A stretch of 64,000 nucleotides of DNA from Maribacter_C sp947494565. Its GTDB lineage: Bacteria; Bacteroidota; Bacteroidia; Flavobacteriales; Flavobacteriaceae. The stretch lies in the NCBI RefSeq assembly GCF_047345415.1, contig NZ_JBLFEP010000002.1:930001-994000 (forward strand), given 5' to 3'. Positions 45,443 through 53,586 of the stretch are shown here, piece after piece (the stretch's first letter is position 1; every line of letters begins with the position of its first letter). The notes beneath the pieces were generated by a model. That model made no database searches, was not told where the DNA came from, and saw only the letters and a list, made by a program, of their open reading frames with translations. The translations under genes were made by a program, and so were the position numbers.

Positions 45443-45470
45443 CGGTCTCGGCTACGAGTAGTTAGGTGTT
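45443..45470. repeat. Degenerate intergenic repeat copy A
   Basis: The CGGTCTCGGCTACGAGTAGT stretch matches the copy at 46178-46206 (CGGTTTCGTGTATGAGTAGT) at 16 of 20 positions. Weaker relatives occur at 48368-48389 and about 50991-51010. All lie in gaps between same-strand accessory genes. Confidence 0.45.
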
Positions 45471-45544
45471 TTAAAGTTATGTTTTATTCCGAAGAACGAA
45501 AGGTTTCTTCGTAGGAAAACCCATTCTTTAATCATCAGCTGCAA

Positions 45545-46150
45545 TTACTTATAGCCAATGTTGTATACAGTTTTTTTATTAGTAATCAGTTCGATTGAAG
45601 TCATTGCTGTCCAACCAAAAATTATCATAAATACCAATCGATGTGTAATTGACATTGACCAAAACCCAAATACAAAACCTATCATTGACAATACTAGAAT
45701 GACAGCAGTGAAATTTGCCCTATTCCTTATTCTTCGTTTCAATTTTTGGTTGTATCCAAGTCTCGAAAGTCCGAAGAACCAAGATGCCAATCCTAGACAA
45801 ATGGCTACTATGTGGGCTTTAGAAACTGATGTTCTGGAAAATTCCATATCAATCGGTATTGCTGTAAAGGCAAACCCTAATCCGAATAAGGCTAATAGTA
45901 TTGATAATAGTTTATCATTGAGCAATTTCCCATATGAAAGCCCGAATATAAAAAGTAATATTCCTACCACTGCAAATCCAATTAGATTAAACCAAAGTGC
46001 ATTGGGTTCTCCTTTTGCTCCAAGTTTACTTATAAAGTCCTCCCAAAAACTGAAACCTGAATTTGATACTCCAAAAATCAGTAGTGCAGTTATTAAAGTC
46101 AGTACCGATAGAAGACCAAAAATTCCGATATTTTTTTCAGTTAATTTCAT
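45545..46150 (-). CDS. DUF998-family membrane protein
   Basis: A 201-residue protein with about six hydrophobic helices and the DUF998 pattern: an N-terminal helix, SGFSFWEDFISKLGAKGEPN in the first loop, a NLIGFAVVGILLFIFGLSYG helix, FTAIPIDMEFSRTS and the later HIVAICLGLASWF. It is predicted to be in the inner membrane with unknown function. A plus-strand frame of equal length covers it but has the composition of an antisense shadow. Confidence 0.85.
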   Translation of the reverse strand: MKLTEKNIGIFGLLSVLTLITALLIFGVSNSGFSFWEDFISKLGAKGEPNALWFNLIGFAVVGILLFIFGLSYGKLLNDKLLSILLALFGLGFAFTAIPIDMEFSRTSVSKAHIVAICLGLASWFFGLSRLGYNQKLKRRIRNRANFTAVILVLSMIGFVFGFWSMSITHRLVFMIIFGWTAMTSIELITNKKTVYNIGYK

Positions 46151-46177
46151 TTTCTGTCTTTAGTGTTCAACTTGCTG

Positions 46178-46206
46178 GCAACGGTTTCGTGTATGAGTAG
46201 TAGCGG
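46178..46206. repeat. Degenerate intergenic repeat copy B
   Basis: GCAACGGTTTCGTGTATGAG starts this copy, related to 45443-45470. It lies between the esterase and DUF998 genes, just upstream of the DUF998 start. Confidence 0.45.
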
Positions 46207-46324
46207 ATTTCTATTCACAAACCTTTCGATTTTGAACAGACCTTTATTTTATACTTTCGTTTATCACTTGAACCACTATTATTTATATATCGTGTTGTAG
46301 AACGTTTATGTATTTAATTTTTAA

Positions 46325-47455
46325 TTAGTGTTTCCCATTTTTCGCATCAATAAGCCCTTTTTGCATTTCTTCTTCAAATTCCGAATTTGGATATTTGGTA
46401 AGTCCTGCCTTAAAAAATTTAATAGCATTTTGGTAATTTTTATGTTTTAAGTAAAATTGGCCGAAACGATTTTGCCAATAGGCCGAAGCATATCTTTTTG
46501 TCGTCAACACATCTTCAAATTCGGTCATAAAAAGTGTAAAATACTCATAGTTATTTCTGTTCCAGGCTAACCAAATGAGTGCGTCTTTTGTGCTGTTATC
46601 TATTTGTTTATCCATACCAAATCGTTTTGACCGTTCTTCAAAATAGGTAGTCAGGTAGTTCATGCCACCTAAATCAATATACTCCCGTATGCTTTCGAAC
46701 ACAGGGGAATTATAGTTGTGGTAGAAATATTTCAGTCCTTTATAAAGAGCCAAATGTCCGAGAGATTCATGCACTTCATCATTAAACAAACTATATTTCC
46801 AAATAAGGTTTTGCGGAGCATGATTTTTCAAAACTTCATGGAACGCATCTGTAGAACTGATATAATAAATATCCTTTTTGGAGTTGGCCATGAATAGATA
46901 TACGTCTTTTTTTGAAGTAAAACTTTTTACGTTATCCTCAGAAGCATAACCTCCATCAGTTATGATGGCCCCATCAAAAATTTCACTTTGTTGTAATATC
47001 AAATCACTTAGATAATAAGCAGCAGATTCCCATCCGAAAATCACCCGATCATCACTCGTCCTGTAGTTGGAATCTACGTAGTGAATGACTTCTTTGACTA
47101 AGAAATTAGTAAACTTTTCATTTTCATCTCCAAATAACTCTTGTCTTAATGGATTACTGGTATTAATGCCTACAACAATCATTTCTGGAATAGCTAGCGG
47201 TGTTTTCATTGCAGTCTGAATCGCTACACCACTTAAGAAATACCATTGCCCATCTAAAATATACAGTACAGGATATTCTTGTGCGGAATCTGAATAATCG
47301 TCTGGAACATAAATTTGAATTGTTCTGTCTTGATTTAGTATGGAAGACTTAATGGTATGATTAATCCCAATACTAACAGGAGAACTATCCTCCTGTGCTA
47401 CACATAGTCTCGTATTTATAAAACAAAACATGGTGAAAATGAGCAATTTTTTCAT
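46325..47455 (-). CDS. Exported esterase-like alpha/beta hydrolase with C-terminal TPR
   Basis: A 376-residue protein with signal peptide FTMFCFINTRLCVAQ. The first 270 residues follow the putative-esterase (D-type, enterochelin-esterase-like) fold: RTIQIYVPDDY, YPVLYILDGQWYF, a nucleophile elbow FGWESAAYYLSDLI and a possible catalytic His in DEVHESLGHLAL. The last 100 residues look like a TPR-type pair (YQNAIKFFKAGLTKYPNSEFEEE). The elbow reads Gly-x-Glu-Ser-Ala rather than the common Gly-x-Ser-x-Gly, so Ser is retained but the last Gly is not. Substrate unknown. Confidence 0.82.
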   Translation of the reverse strand: MKKLLIFTMFCFINTRLCVAQEDSSPVSIGINHTIKSSILNQDRTIQIYVPDDYSDSAQEYPVLYILDGQWYFLSGVAIQTAMKTPLAIPEMIVVGINTSNPLRQELFGDENEKFTNFLVKEVIHYVDSNYRTSDDRVIFGWESAAYYLSDLILQQSEIFDGAIITDGGYASEDNVKSFTSKKDVYLFMANSKKDIYYISSTDAFHEVLKNHAPQNLIWKYSLFNDEVHESLGHLALYKGLKYFYHNYNSPVFESIREYIDLGGMNYLTTYFEERSKRFGMDKQIDNSTKDALIWLAWNRNNYEYFTLFMTEFEDVLTTKRYASAYWQNRFGQFYLKHKNYQNAIKFFKAGLTKYPNSEFEEEMQKGLIDAKNGKH

Positions 47456-47563
47456 GGAGTGGATTTCTTTCTTATGATTTCTAATATTCTACAACTGTTC
47501 GGCTAAGGTTCGTTGCTGTGATTCGTCAGAACCCCAATGACTATAGGGGCAGCCGAACCTAAA

Positions 47564-47583
47564 CCTGCCTGCCGGTAGGCAGG
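47564..47583. repeat. Palindromic repeat, CCTGCCTGCC type
   Basis: CCTGCCTGCCGGTAGGCAGG is a 20-base near-perfect palindrome in the gap between two membrane/exported-protein genes. It belongs to a G+C-rich repeat type that stands out in this A+T-rich stretch; a relative is at 48440-48460. Confidence 0.65.
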
Positions 47584-47634
47584 GATAGCTTTTTGCACCG
47601 GATTTCCTGAAAGGAAATTCGCAAGCAATGAATT

Positions 47635-48345
47635 TTAGGCTTTGTTGTGTTTAGTTTTTATTCTTTTAAATATCCAAATCCCAATAGCAATTCGAACTAT
47701 TGGTTGTAGATAAGAATAAATCCATTCATAAAGCCAATTTACTGGTTCATTCAATGAAGAAATTCCGAGATAATACCTTGTAAATGAGCAAAGGCTCAGT
47801 ATTCCGATGAATAAAAATGAAACACCAATCCATTTTCCAAGTCCATTTTCCTGAATGAGTGCAGTACCGTATAGGAATGAACCAAGTCCAAAACCGTAGA
47901 TAACAAGGAAATACTTACTATCTGAAATTCCGTTTGCAGCATTAATCAATGACTTAAACATACTTTTGGTAATCTCACTTTCAGCATTTACATAGTTAGG
48001 TCTCCATATTTGATTTAAGGTGTCTATTAATAAGGATTGTTGAGACATTTCAGTATATGCCCAAACCAACAAGAATAAACTACCAACTATAATTTGTGTA
48101 GGATATTTTCTAAAAAGAAGGCAAGCGATACCTAAACTTGCAATTATGTTTACCTGAGGGTGGAAAAATAATATCCAAAGTTTGGTTAAATATAGTTTGT
48201 TCTCAAAAAGTAAAGTTTGAGATTCGAAATCTGAAGCTACTGGATTTGGCAGGAATATTAACAAACTAGTTGATATCGCTCCAAGAATAGAACAAATTCC
48301 AGTAAGTTTTAGAAAGGATTTATAATTAGAAATATTCATTTTCAT
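47635..48345 (-). CDS. Multi-pass membrane protein of unknown function
   Basis: A 236-residue protein with about six to seven hydrophobic helices, such as LTGICSILGAISTSLLIFL, IGVSFLFIGILSLCSFTRY and IVRIAIGIWIFKRI, and a loop with FHPQVN. A GTG start at 48366 is possible; ATG at 48345 is preferred. No family is recognised with confidence; DUF4386-like membrane proteins have similar size. It is a stand-alone gene between palindromic repeats. Confidence 0.7.
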   Translation of the reverse strand: MKMNISNYKSFLKLTGICSILGAISTSLLIFLPNPVASDFESQTLLFENKLYLTKLWILFFHPQVNIIASLGIACLLFRKYPTQIIVGSLFLLVWAYTEMSQQSLLIDTLNQIWRPNYVNAESEITKSMFKSLINAANGISDSKYFLVIYGFGLGSFLYGTALIQENGLGKWIGVSFLFIGILSLCSFTRYYLGISSLNEPVNWLYEWIYSYLQPIVRIAIGIWIFKRIKTKHNKA

Positions 48346-48367
48346 TATTTTATCCAAATTAAGCACA

Positions 48368-48389
48368 CGCTTGAGCTACGAACAGTAGG
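48368..48389. repeat. Degenerate intergenic repeat copy C
   Basis: CGCTTGAGCTACGAACAGTA shares the GCTACGA and AGT positions of the copies at 45443 and 46178. It lies directly upstream of the preceding membrane-protein gene. Confidence 0.3.
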
Positions 48390-48439
48390 GGAGCAAACTA
48401 ACGTTTGCTTTTCACCGGGCACATAGCGAAATCTTTTTG

Positions 48440-48460
48440 CCTGCCTGCCGGCGAGGCAGG
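48440..48460. repeat. Palindromic repeat, CCTGCCTGCC type (second copy)
   Basis: CCTGCCT-GCCGGCG-AGGCAGG: 7-bp perfect arms around a G+C-rich centre, closely related to 47564-47583. In the gap downstream of ada. Confidence 0.6.
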
Positions 48461-48487
48461 TTTTGTTTCTTTTCCTGTCTAAAGCAA

Positions 48488-48514
48488 AATCCCATTCCGA
48501 CAGCTATCGGGATT
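48488..48514. repeat. Palindrome with AATCCC...GGGATT arms
   Basis: AATCCC (48488-48493) and GGGATT (48509-48514) flank an inner CCGACAGCTATCGG near-palindrome. TCCCGATAGCTATCGGGA-type palindromes are common repetitive units in flavobacterial intergenic DNA. Two other palindromes flank it within 50 bases. Confidence 0.5.
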
Positions 48515-48538
48515 GCGGACCTCATAAAAATACACAAA

Positions 48539-48576
48539 CCATTCGATCCTGTCTGCCAGCAGGCGGGATCGAATGG
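48539..48576 (-). terminator. Long hairpin after ada
   Basis: CCATTCGATCC (48539-48549) and GGATCGAATGG (48566-48576) form an 11-bp perfect stem, extended inside by CTG-rich pairs. In the minus direction it begins two bases after the ada stop and is followed by TTTGTGTATTTTT, as expected of an intrinsic terminator. Its inner part resembles the nearby CCTGCC palindromes, so a repeat may have been co-opted. Confidence 0.6.
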
Positions 48577-48577
48577 T

Positions 48578-49648
48578 CTATAGGTGTTGTGATGTGCAGG
48601 CTTTTTCTCTTTCGTGGTCTAGTAACCAACGCTTTCTTTCCATTCCTCCACCATAACCCGTCAATTTTCCATTAGACCCGATTACCCGATGGCATGGAAC
48701 TAGTATGGCAATCCGATTGCATCCGTTTGCAGATGCTACAGCCCTAATTGCCTTAGGTTTTTCAATTCTTTCCGCTTGTTGTTTGTAAGTAGAAGTTTCT
48801 CCGAAAGGTATTTTTATTAAAGAATTCCAAACTGAATTTTGAAAATCCGTACCTGGAGTATGTACCTTAACATCGAAAACTTTACGTTGGCCATTGAAAT
48901 ATTCCGATATTTCATTCTTGGCCTGTTTGATGTGTTCATTTTCGCCAGTGATAATTCTAGCTTTTAGAAGTCTTTGTAAATCTTTGAATTCAGTTTCTAG
49001 CATTCTTCTGTCCACGAATTCCAAAAGGCAAATTCCAATATCGGTTGCACAAATAAACATTGGGCCAATGGGAGTGGTCAACCTACTGATCAGTATGATA
49101 TGGTCCTCTAAGCTTTTTTGTGGTGATTGCCCAAGTAGTTTTTTATAGGTATACCCAAAACCGCTTAACGATTCATAACTCGTATCGAATGCTGTTGCGG
49201 TAACTTTTTTACGGGTCTTTAGTTCTTGAAATGCACTATTTATGCGATACATTCTTTGGTAGGCGTGGAAGGTCATACCGTAATTTTTTTTGAACCACCT
49301 TCGGACAATTTCCGGACTCACCTTATTTTGGCGAAGTCTGAAATCCGAGATTTTTTCTTTTGGATGGTTTTTTACCAATTCCATTGCAATTTCCACTTGT
49401 TTGGGAGCTTGGTTGGCGTTTTGGGTGGGTTTGCAGATTTTACAGGGTCGGTAACCATGAGCTAAGGCCTCTTTGAACGAAGTATAAAATTCAACATTTT
49501 CCAATTTTGGTTTTCTTGCTCTACAAGTTGCGATACAGAAAACCGCTGTGGTTTTTACACCTACAAAGAAAATACCAACAAAACTTTGCTCTCTGTTTAA
49601 CAGAGCAGCGTAATAGGTTTCTATTTTTTTCTTTTCTGTAATGCGCAT
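48578..49648 (-). CDS. ada: Bifunctional Ada: DNA methylphosphotriester/O6-alkylguanine repair protein and regulator
   Basis: A 356-residue protein with all three Ada parts. The N-terminal zinc domain has Cys38, Cys42, Cys69 and Cys72, the same positions as E. coli Ada, where Cys38 accepts methyl groups from phosphotriesters and switches the protein into an activator. An AraC-type helix-turn-helix follows (about residues 85-180; LRQNKVSPEIVRRWFKKNYG). The C-terminal O6-methylguanine-DNA methyltransferase domain has the active-site PCHRV (Cys319) and IPFGETSTYKQQA. It is a stand-alone gene, probably self-inducing on alkylation damage, with a terminator hairpin right behind it. Confidence 0.95.
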   Translation of the reverse strand: MRITEKKKIETYYAALLNREQSFVGIFFVGVKTTAVFCIATCRARKPKLENVEFYTSFKEALAHGYRPCKICKPTQNANQAPKQVEIAMELVKNHPKEKISDFRLRQNKVSPEIVRRWFKKNYGMTFHAYQRMYRINSAFQELKTRKKVTATAFDTSYESLSGFGYTYKKLLGQSPQKSLEDHIILISRLTTPIGPMFICATDIGICLLEFVDRRMLETEFKDLQRLLKARIITGENEHIKQAKNEISEYFNGQRKVFDVKVHTPGTDFQNSVWNSLIKIPFGETSTYKQQAERIEKPKAIRAVASANGCNRIAILVPCHRVIGSNGKLTGYGGGMERKRWLLDHEREKACTSQHL

Positions 49649-49649
49649 T

Positions 49650-50405
49650 CTAAAAGATCGATTTAAATGAGTTGTCAGTTAGAACGGTTTTTGTGATTTT
49701 TTCAAGACTAGAATACATCTTATCAAATAAGAAATTGCCCATGCTTATTCGCTTTACACCTGATTTTTTCAAAGTTTCGAAGGATGGAAGGTTTGGCATG
49801 CACATTACATTTATAGGCAAATTAGTTGAACTTACAATTTCTTCAATATCGTCTTTTTTCTCAATACAAGGTGTGAAAATTCCATCTGCACCTGCATTTC
49901 CGTATAATTTGATTCGTTTTTTTGTTTCGACGATTACGTTCGGATGGCCTAATAAAAATGTGTCGGTTCTTACATTGATGAACATATTTACATTTGCTTT
50001 TTCAAGAAGTTGTCGTACTTCTGAAAGTGTCTGAGCGAATTCATTTTTGTTTAGCAAAGTTCTTTTCTTTACGACAACGCTATCTTCGATATTTATTCCA
50101 ACCACTCCTAGATCTGCCAAGCGTTTAATATTGTCCGAGATTTTTTTTGGTAGACGGCTGTAACCAGATTCCAAGTCCACGGATAAGGGTACTTTAGAAA
50201 CTGACGAGATTTTTTTCACAAAGTATTCCAATTCAGAAAACCTCATTTCTTCTCCGTCGTTGTATCCAAGAACACTAGCAATAGCAGCGCTCGAAGTACC
50301 AATAGCTTGAACGTTTAATTTTTCTGCAAGTTTGGTGCTCGCCACGTCCCAGACATTGCAAATTAGTAACGGACTATTTTGATGGTGTAGGGTTTTAAAT
50401 TCCAT
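49650..50405 (-). CDS. Isocitrate lyase/PEP mutase-family protein
   Basis: A 251-residue cytoplasmic TIM-barrel enzyme of the phosphoenolpyruvate mutase/isocitrate lyase superfamily (oxaloacetate-decarboxylase/carboxyPEP-mutase-like group). Landmarks are LLICNVWDVASTKLAEKL, PLSVDLESGYSRL with the acidic metal ligands, GVVGINIEDSVV and a C-terminal SMGNFLFDKM. The isocitrate-lyase KKCGH signature is absent, so C-C bond cleavage of a different small acid is more likely. The ATG is only a few bases from the next minus-strand gene (50409), and one base separates its stop from the ada start, so the three may be transcribed together. Confidence 0.88.
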   Translation of the reverse strand: MEFKTLHHQNSPLLICNVWDVASTKLAEKLNVQAIGTSSAAIASVLGYNDGEEMRFSELEYFVKKISSVSKVPLSVDLESGYSRLPKKISDNIKRLADLGVVGINIEDSVVVKKRTLLNKNEFAQTLSEVRQLLEKANVNMFINVRTDTFLLGHPNVIVETKKRIKLYGNAGADGIFTPCIEKKDDIEEIVSSTNLPINVMCMPNLPSFETLKKSGVKRISMGNFLFDKMYSSLEKITKTVLTDNSFKSIF

Positions 50406-50408
50406 TTT

Positions 50409-50915
50409 TCAGTTAAGATTTAGTGATATGTTAAGTATTGTTCTTGTATTCAAACTGATTTTTTTTTGATTGTATGCAACTCCAACACACAATGGAAGTC
50501 CAATGGAACCCCAATCGAAACTATAGTTGAGAAAAAAGCATAGTCCGGTTGTGTAGGTAAAGGAATCTGAATCCAACAACTGTTTGGGAACATACGTTAC
50601 CTCTCCGAACCAATTGGTGTGCAATTTCCAATTACCTCCTAATTCTTTTGTTTTCAGGGTTGTTCCAAAGAAGGTGTAAAATCCATAAACATTGTTGTTA
50701 TCTATGAACGTTGCAAGTTCGATAAATCTGGATTTGCGCGAAAGTCCAGCTCCTATTGATATAACTGGACTATAGGCTATTTCATTTTGGTTGAAGTTAT
50801 AGTTGACGACTTGGGGCGTACGTAAAAATAAATTAGATTTTAGTTCCTGCCCAGTTCCAACAATCGGTAGTGGAGCCAGTAAAATGGTCACTAGTACTTT
50901 TTTGTATGATTTCAT
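50409..50915 (-). CDS. Exported protein of unknown function, probable small beta-barrel
   Basis: A 168-residue protein with a signal peptide (KVLVTILLAPLPIVGTG) and repeated alternating beta-type strands ending in SLNTRTILNISLNLN. The pattern suggests a small outer-membrane barrel, similar to the 'transporter' family seen in Bacteroidota, but no family can be named safely. It lies three bases from the PEP-mutase-like gene and is probably cotranscribed. Confidence 0.65.
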   Translation of the reverse strand: MKSYKKVLVTILLAPLPIVGTGQELKSNLFLRTPQVVNYNFNQNEIAYSPVISIGAGLSRKSRFIELATFIDNNNVYGFYTFFGTTLKTKELGGNWKLHTNWFGEVTYVPKQLLDSDSFTYTTGLCFFLNYSFDWGSIGLPLCVGVAYNQKKISLNTRTILNISLNLN

Positions 50916-51244
50916 GACGCAAATGAACGCTTATGAAATCCCCTTCGCAACCGAAAACTTGACGACTATTTTTTCAGCTTGAACATAACTACTAGTCTAC
51001 GGAAAGTAGGTCGGGTAACGAAGCTAAAGCTTATTGTCGGCCTTCCGGCAAGGTAGGTTTTATAATTACTTTTATTTTTTAATTGCAAGCTTACGGCAGT
51101 GTTCTCAAGAACTTTCATTGTTAAAAATTGAAATCACATGACTAAATCCAAAAGATTTGGCGGACTTTGCAAACATGCCCAGTCCATTAAATTTAACACT
51201 TTATGCCCTATTTGCTATAGGTATTGTTGGTAATTGTTTTTTAG
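50916..51244. other. Intergenic region with degenerate repeat
   Basis: No gene. It contains a weak copy of the island repeat near 50991-51010 (CTAGTCTACGGAAAGTAGG) followed by a GGCCTTCCGGCAAGG-type decayed palindrome at about 51038-51053, the same order of elements as at 48368-48460. Confidence 0.4.
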
Positions 51245-51985
51245 TCAATCGGTTTTTCTTTTTGTAAAAGGGATCATCATAGGTGTTTTCTTCATATATG
51301 CTAAATACTTAGATTTAAAATTTGATTTTAAATCTTTTTCCTCGTATAGAGCTCCAATGAAGAAATACACAGTCAGAAGAACAGCGAATACCAAATGTGT
51401 TGCTGACATCACTGGTGTAGACCATAGTCCTATAATGCCACCTAAGTACAACGGATGCCTAGTATATTTATAAAACGAAACCACTTTAAATTCTAATTCA
51501 GTATATGGTTTATTTACTAATTCTAAATAGGTTTGTCGTAGACCAAATAAATCAAAATGATTGATTAGAAAAGTACTTACAAACAAAATTACCCAACCTA
51601 AAAAAAATAAAACGTACATAGTATAAAATAGAATACTTCCTTCTTCAATTGTCCATATGTTACCACCAATTGGTTCCCAGTTCCATATAAGAACAAAGAG
51701 CAAAATACCCGCTTGTAGTACATAGGTACTTCTTTCTATGGGTCTTGGAAGAACTTTAGTAATCCAATTTTTAAATGATTTCCTAGCCATTATGCTATGT
51801 GGTACTGCAAAAAGTAATACAAGTGCAAGATTTTTTAAAAGCGCATAATAAAATGGGACCTCAGGATTTCTGTCGATTGATATTTCCGGAATTAAATGAC
51901 TTATCGATAAAATCCAAAATAATAGGGAAGCAAAACCAATACAATAACAGATAATTGAGTAGACGAACATGAATAGCTTTTTCAT
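51245..51985 (-). CDS. Membrane methyltransferase, NnrU/isoprenylcysteine (MddA-like) family
   Basis: A 246-residue inner-membrane protein with about five to six helices when started at ATG 51985; an upstream in-frame Met at 52021 would precede the first helix by an unlikely 12-residue leader. It shows PHSIMARKSFKNWITKVLPR, PIERSTYVLQAGILLF, WNWEPIGGNIW and the SAM-binding-end motif YKYTRHPLYLGGIIG. This combination fits the methanethiol S-methyltransferase (MddA) group, which makes dimethyl sulfide from methanethiol. Activity is not proven by sequence; other membrane thiol methyltransferases share the motif. Confidence 0.8.
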   Translation of the reverse strand: MKKLFMFVYSIICYCIGFASLLFWILSISHLIPEISIDRNPEVPFYYALLKNLALVLLFAVPHSIMARKSFKNWITKVLPRPIERSTYVLQAGILLFVLIWNWEPIGGNIWTIEEGSILFYTMYVLFFLGWVILFVSTFLINHFDLFGLRQTYLELVNKPYTELEFKVVSFYKYTRHPLYLGGIIGLWSTPVMSATHLVFAVLLTVYFFIGALYEEKDLKSNFKSKYLAYMKKTPMMIPFTKRKTD

Positions 51986-52085
51986 AATATTTAGTTGAAT
52001 TAATAATGACTCAAAATTCAATTAAATAAGCGACTACAAATTTGCTGAGCTGTCCTAAAAATATTCTCTAAAGCTCAAAAGTAAC

Positions 52086-52955
52086 CTATGAACTGGCATT
52101 TAGTTTCCTAAACTGATTTGGGGGGAACTTGTATTTTTCTTTAAAGGTTCGAATAAAATGAGATGTATTCTTAAATCCACTATCATAACAAATTTCATTG
52201 ATGTTCAATTGGGTGTTAATGAGTAGCATCTTACTGTAGGTAAGCCTTCTATTAATGAGCCACTTTGATGGTGAGGTTTCAAAACACTTTTTGAAATCTC
52301 TCTTAAAACTTGAAAGACTTCGCCCCGATAGTTTTGCAAAAGCTTCGATTGGAAGATCATATTGAAAGTTAGCATTCATAATATTTTCAATACTAGCCTT
52401 CTTTTGATTTGAAATCTCGAGCAATAAATTTTTAAATGAGCTATTGTCTTTATTAAGGGTGATATTGTAAATCAATTCTTTGAATTTTAGCTCCACAAGT
52501 TCAGCCGGAATAGCTTCATTCATTGTCAGATATTGTAAAATACTCTGTATTAAAATCTGGAACGAATTGTTGGTCTTAATTTTTAAAATGCCATCTTCTA
52601 TAACTTTGTCTTGAGAAGCTCTTGATGTTAAATGATTTTGCAAAGTAAATTTTCTGATGAACTCATCATTCATAAAAAAAAGCATAACGCAATAGTCTTC
52701 TTCAAGATATTGCTTTGTAGCATACACCCCTTTTTTAACAAATAGTGTATCACCTGCAGTAAGACCATAGGTCTGTTTAGGAGTTATCCAATCTTTACGA
52801 CCGCTAATAACGTATGTGATTAAGTGAGATTTAGTCCATAGTTGAAACTTTTCAACATTTAACGGGCATTTATATTCCACCAAAAGAAAGTCATTTCCAA
52901 TATGCTTATTGAATTTGGGATGCTTTTTGAAAAAATCATATACATCTATAGTCAT
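52086..52955 (-). CDS. AraC-family transcriptional regulator
   Basis: A 289-residue cytoplasmic regulator. The N-terminal 170 residues form a cupin-like effector domain (TKSHLITYVISGRKDW, TAGDTLFVKKGVYA). The last 100 residues hold two helix-turn-helix units: PIEAFAKLSGRSLSSFKRDF and NINEICYDSGFKNTSHFIRTF, then KEKYKFPPNQFRK. It lies 64 bases upstream of the methyltransferase gene's open reading frame on the same strand, so it may regulate it. Effector unknown. Confidence 0.92.
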   Translation of the reverse strand: MTIDVYDFFKKHPKFNKHIGNDFLLVEYKCPLNVEKFQLWTKSHLITYVISGRKDWITPKQTYGLTAGDTLFVKKGVYATKQYLEEDYCVMLFFMNDEFIRKFTLQNHLTSRASQDKVIEDGILKIKTNNSFQILIQSILQYLTMNEAIPAELVELKFKELIYNITLNKDNSSFKNLLLEISNQKKASIENIMNANFQYDLPIEAFAKLSGRSLSSFKRDFKKCFETSPSKWLINRRLTYSKMLLINTQLNINEICYDSGFKNTSHFIRTFKEKYKFPPNQFRKLNASS

Positions 52956-53046
52956 AATCTTTCGAAAATATTCTAGCTCAATATATGTATATAAACTATT
53001 GAATTCAATATCATATTTTTCTATTTCAATTGGGTTTACGGGAGTG

Positions 53047-53586
53047 TTAGAATAAATTGAAATTATTCACCGTGTTGGCGGTAGTTTTTATTCTATTCAT
53101 AAGCCTTTTTTTTCGAATCTTTCTTTTTCCCTTTAGTAATAGGTCCAAGTCACTGGTATTTGCCATTCTATCGGGAATAATTATAGATTCTTCTTTTTTT
53201 AAAACTATTTCCATATATGTAAAATCGGTAAAAGGAGGTCCATCCCCGTAAGACTCAAATAGTTTTAAATGTCCAATCTCCGATGTTAGAATTTCTTTTT
53301 TATTTGTTCCGTCTTCAACAGTTAGTTTAGGAGTCTCTTTGTCCAGAATAATTGTTTTATTTCCGGCCTCTATTTGATATGCTTGACGATAAGCCACAAT
53401 TCTAATTAATATAGCCAAAATGAAAATAAAAGGAGATACGCCCAATAATAATTTCCAAAGTTGATTTTGATTCCCTTGAATTCCTATTGCAAGTATAAAA
53501 GCTAAAATTCCACCCAAGCATATAGCACTTATTATCCAAAACCATGTGTCTGTATGCTTTTTGTATTTAAAATATTGGGTTTTCAT
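53047..53586 (-). CDS. Hypothetical membrane protein (PH-like cytoplasmic part)
   Basis: A 179-residue protein with two N-terminal helices (FWIISAICLGGILAFILAIG and LLLGVSPFIFILAILIRIVAY) followed by a soluble beta-rich region (AYQIEAGNKTIILDKE, IGHLKLFESYG, FTYMEIVLK), and a highly basic tail. The arrangement resembles bacterial PH-domain membrane proteins, but the identification is tentative. Function unknown. It is the last gene of the accessory stretch before the tRNA. Confidence 0.65.
   Translation of the reverse strand: MKTQYFKYKKHTDTWFWIISAICLGGILAFILAIGIQGNQNQLWKLLLGVSPFIFILAILIRIVAYRQAYQIEAGNKTIILDKETPKLTVEDGTNKKEILTSEIGHLKLFESYGDGPPFTDFTYMEIVLKKEESIIIPDRMANTSDLDLLLKGKRKIRKKRLMNRIKTTANTVNNFNLF

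Noticed and set aside
45558..46163. 201-codon plus-strand ORF opposite the DUF998 gene
   Set aside because: It is the exact antisense of a well-supported membrane-protein gene, lacks domain features and has composition expected of a shadow frame.
44234..53586. Calling the accessory stretch a chromosomal integron
   Set aside because: No integrase gene and no complete pair of RYYYAAC/GTTRRRY attC cores could be shown; only single half-site-like matches such as GTTAGGT and GTTAGGC are visible.
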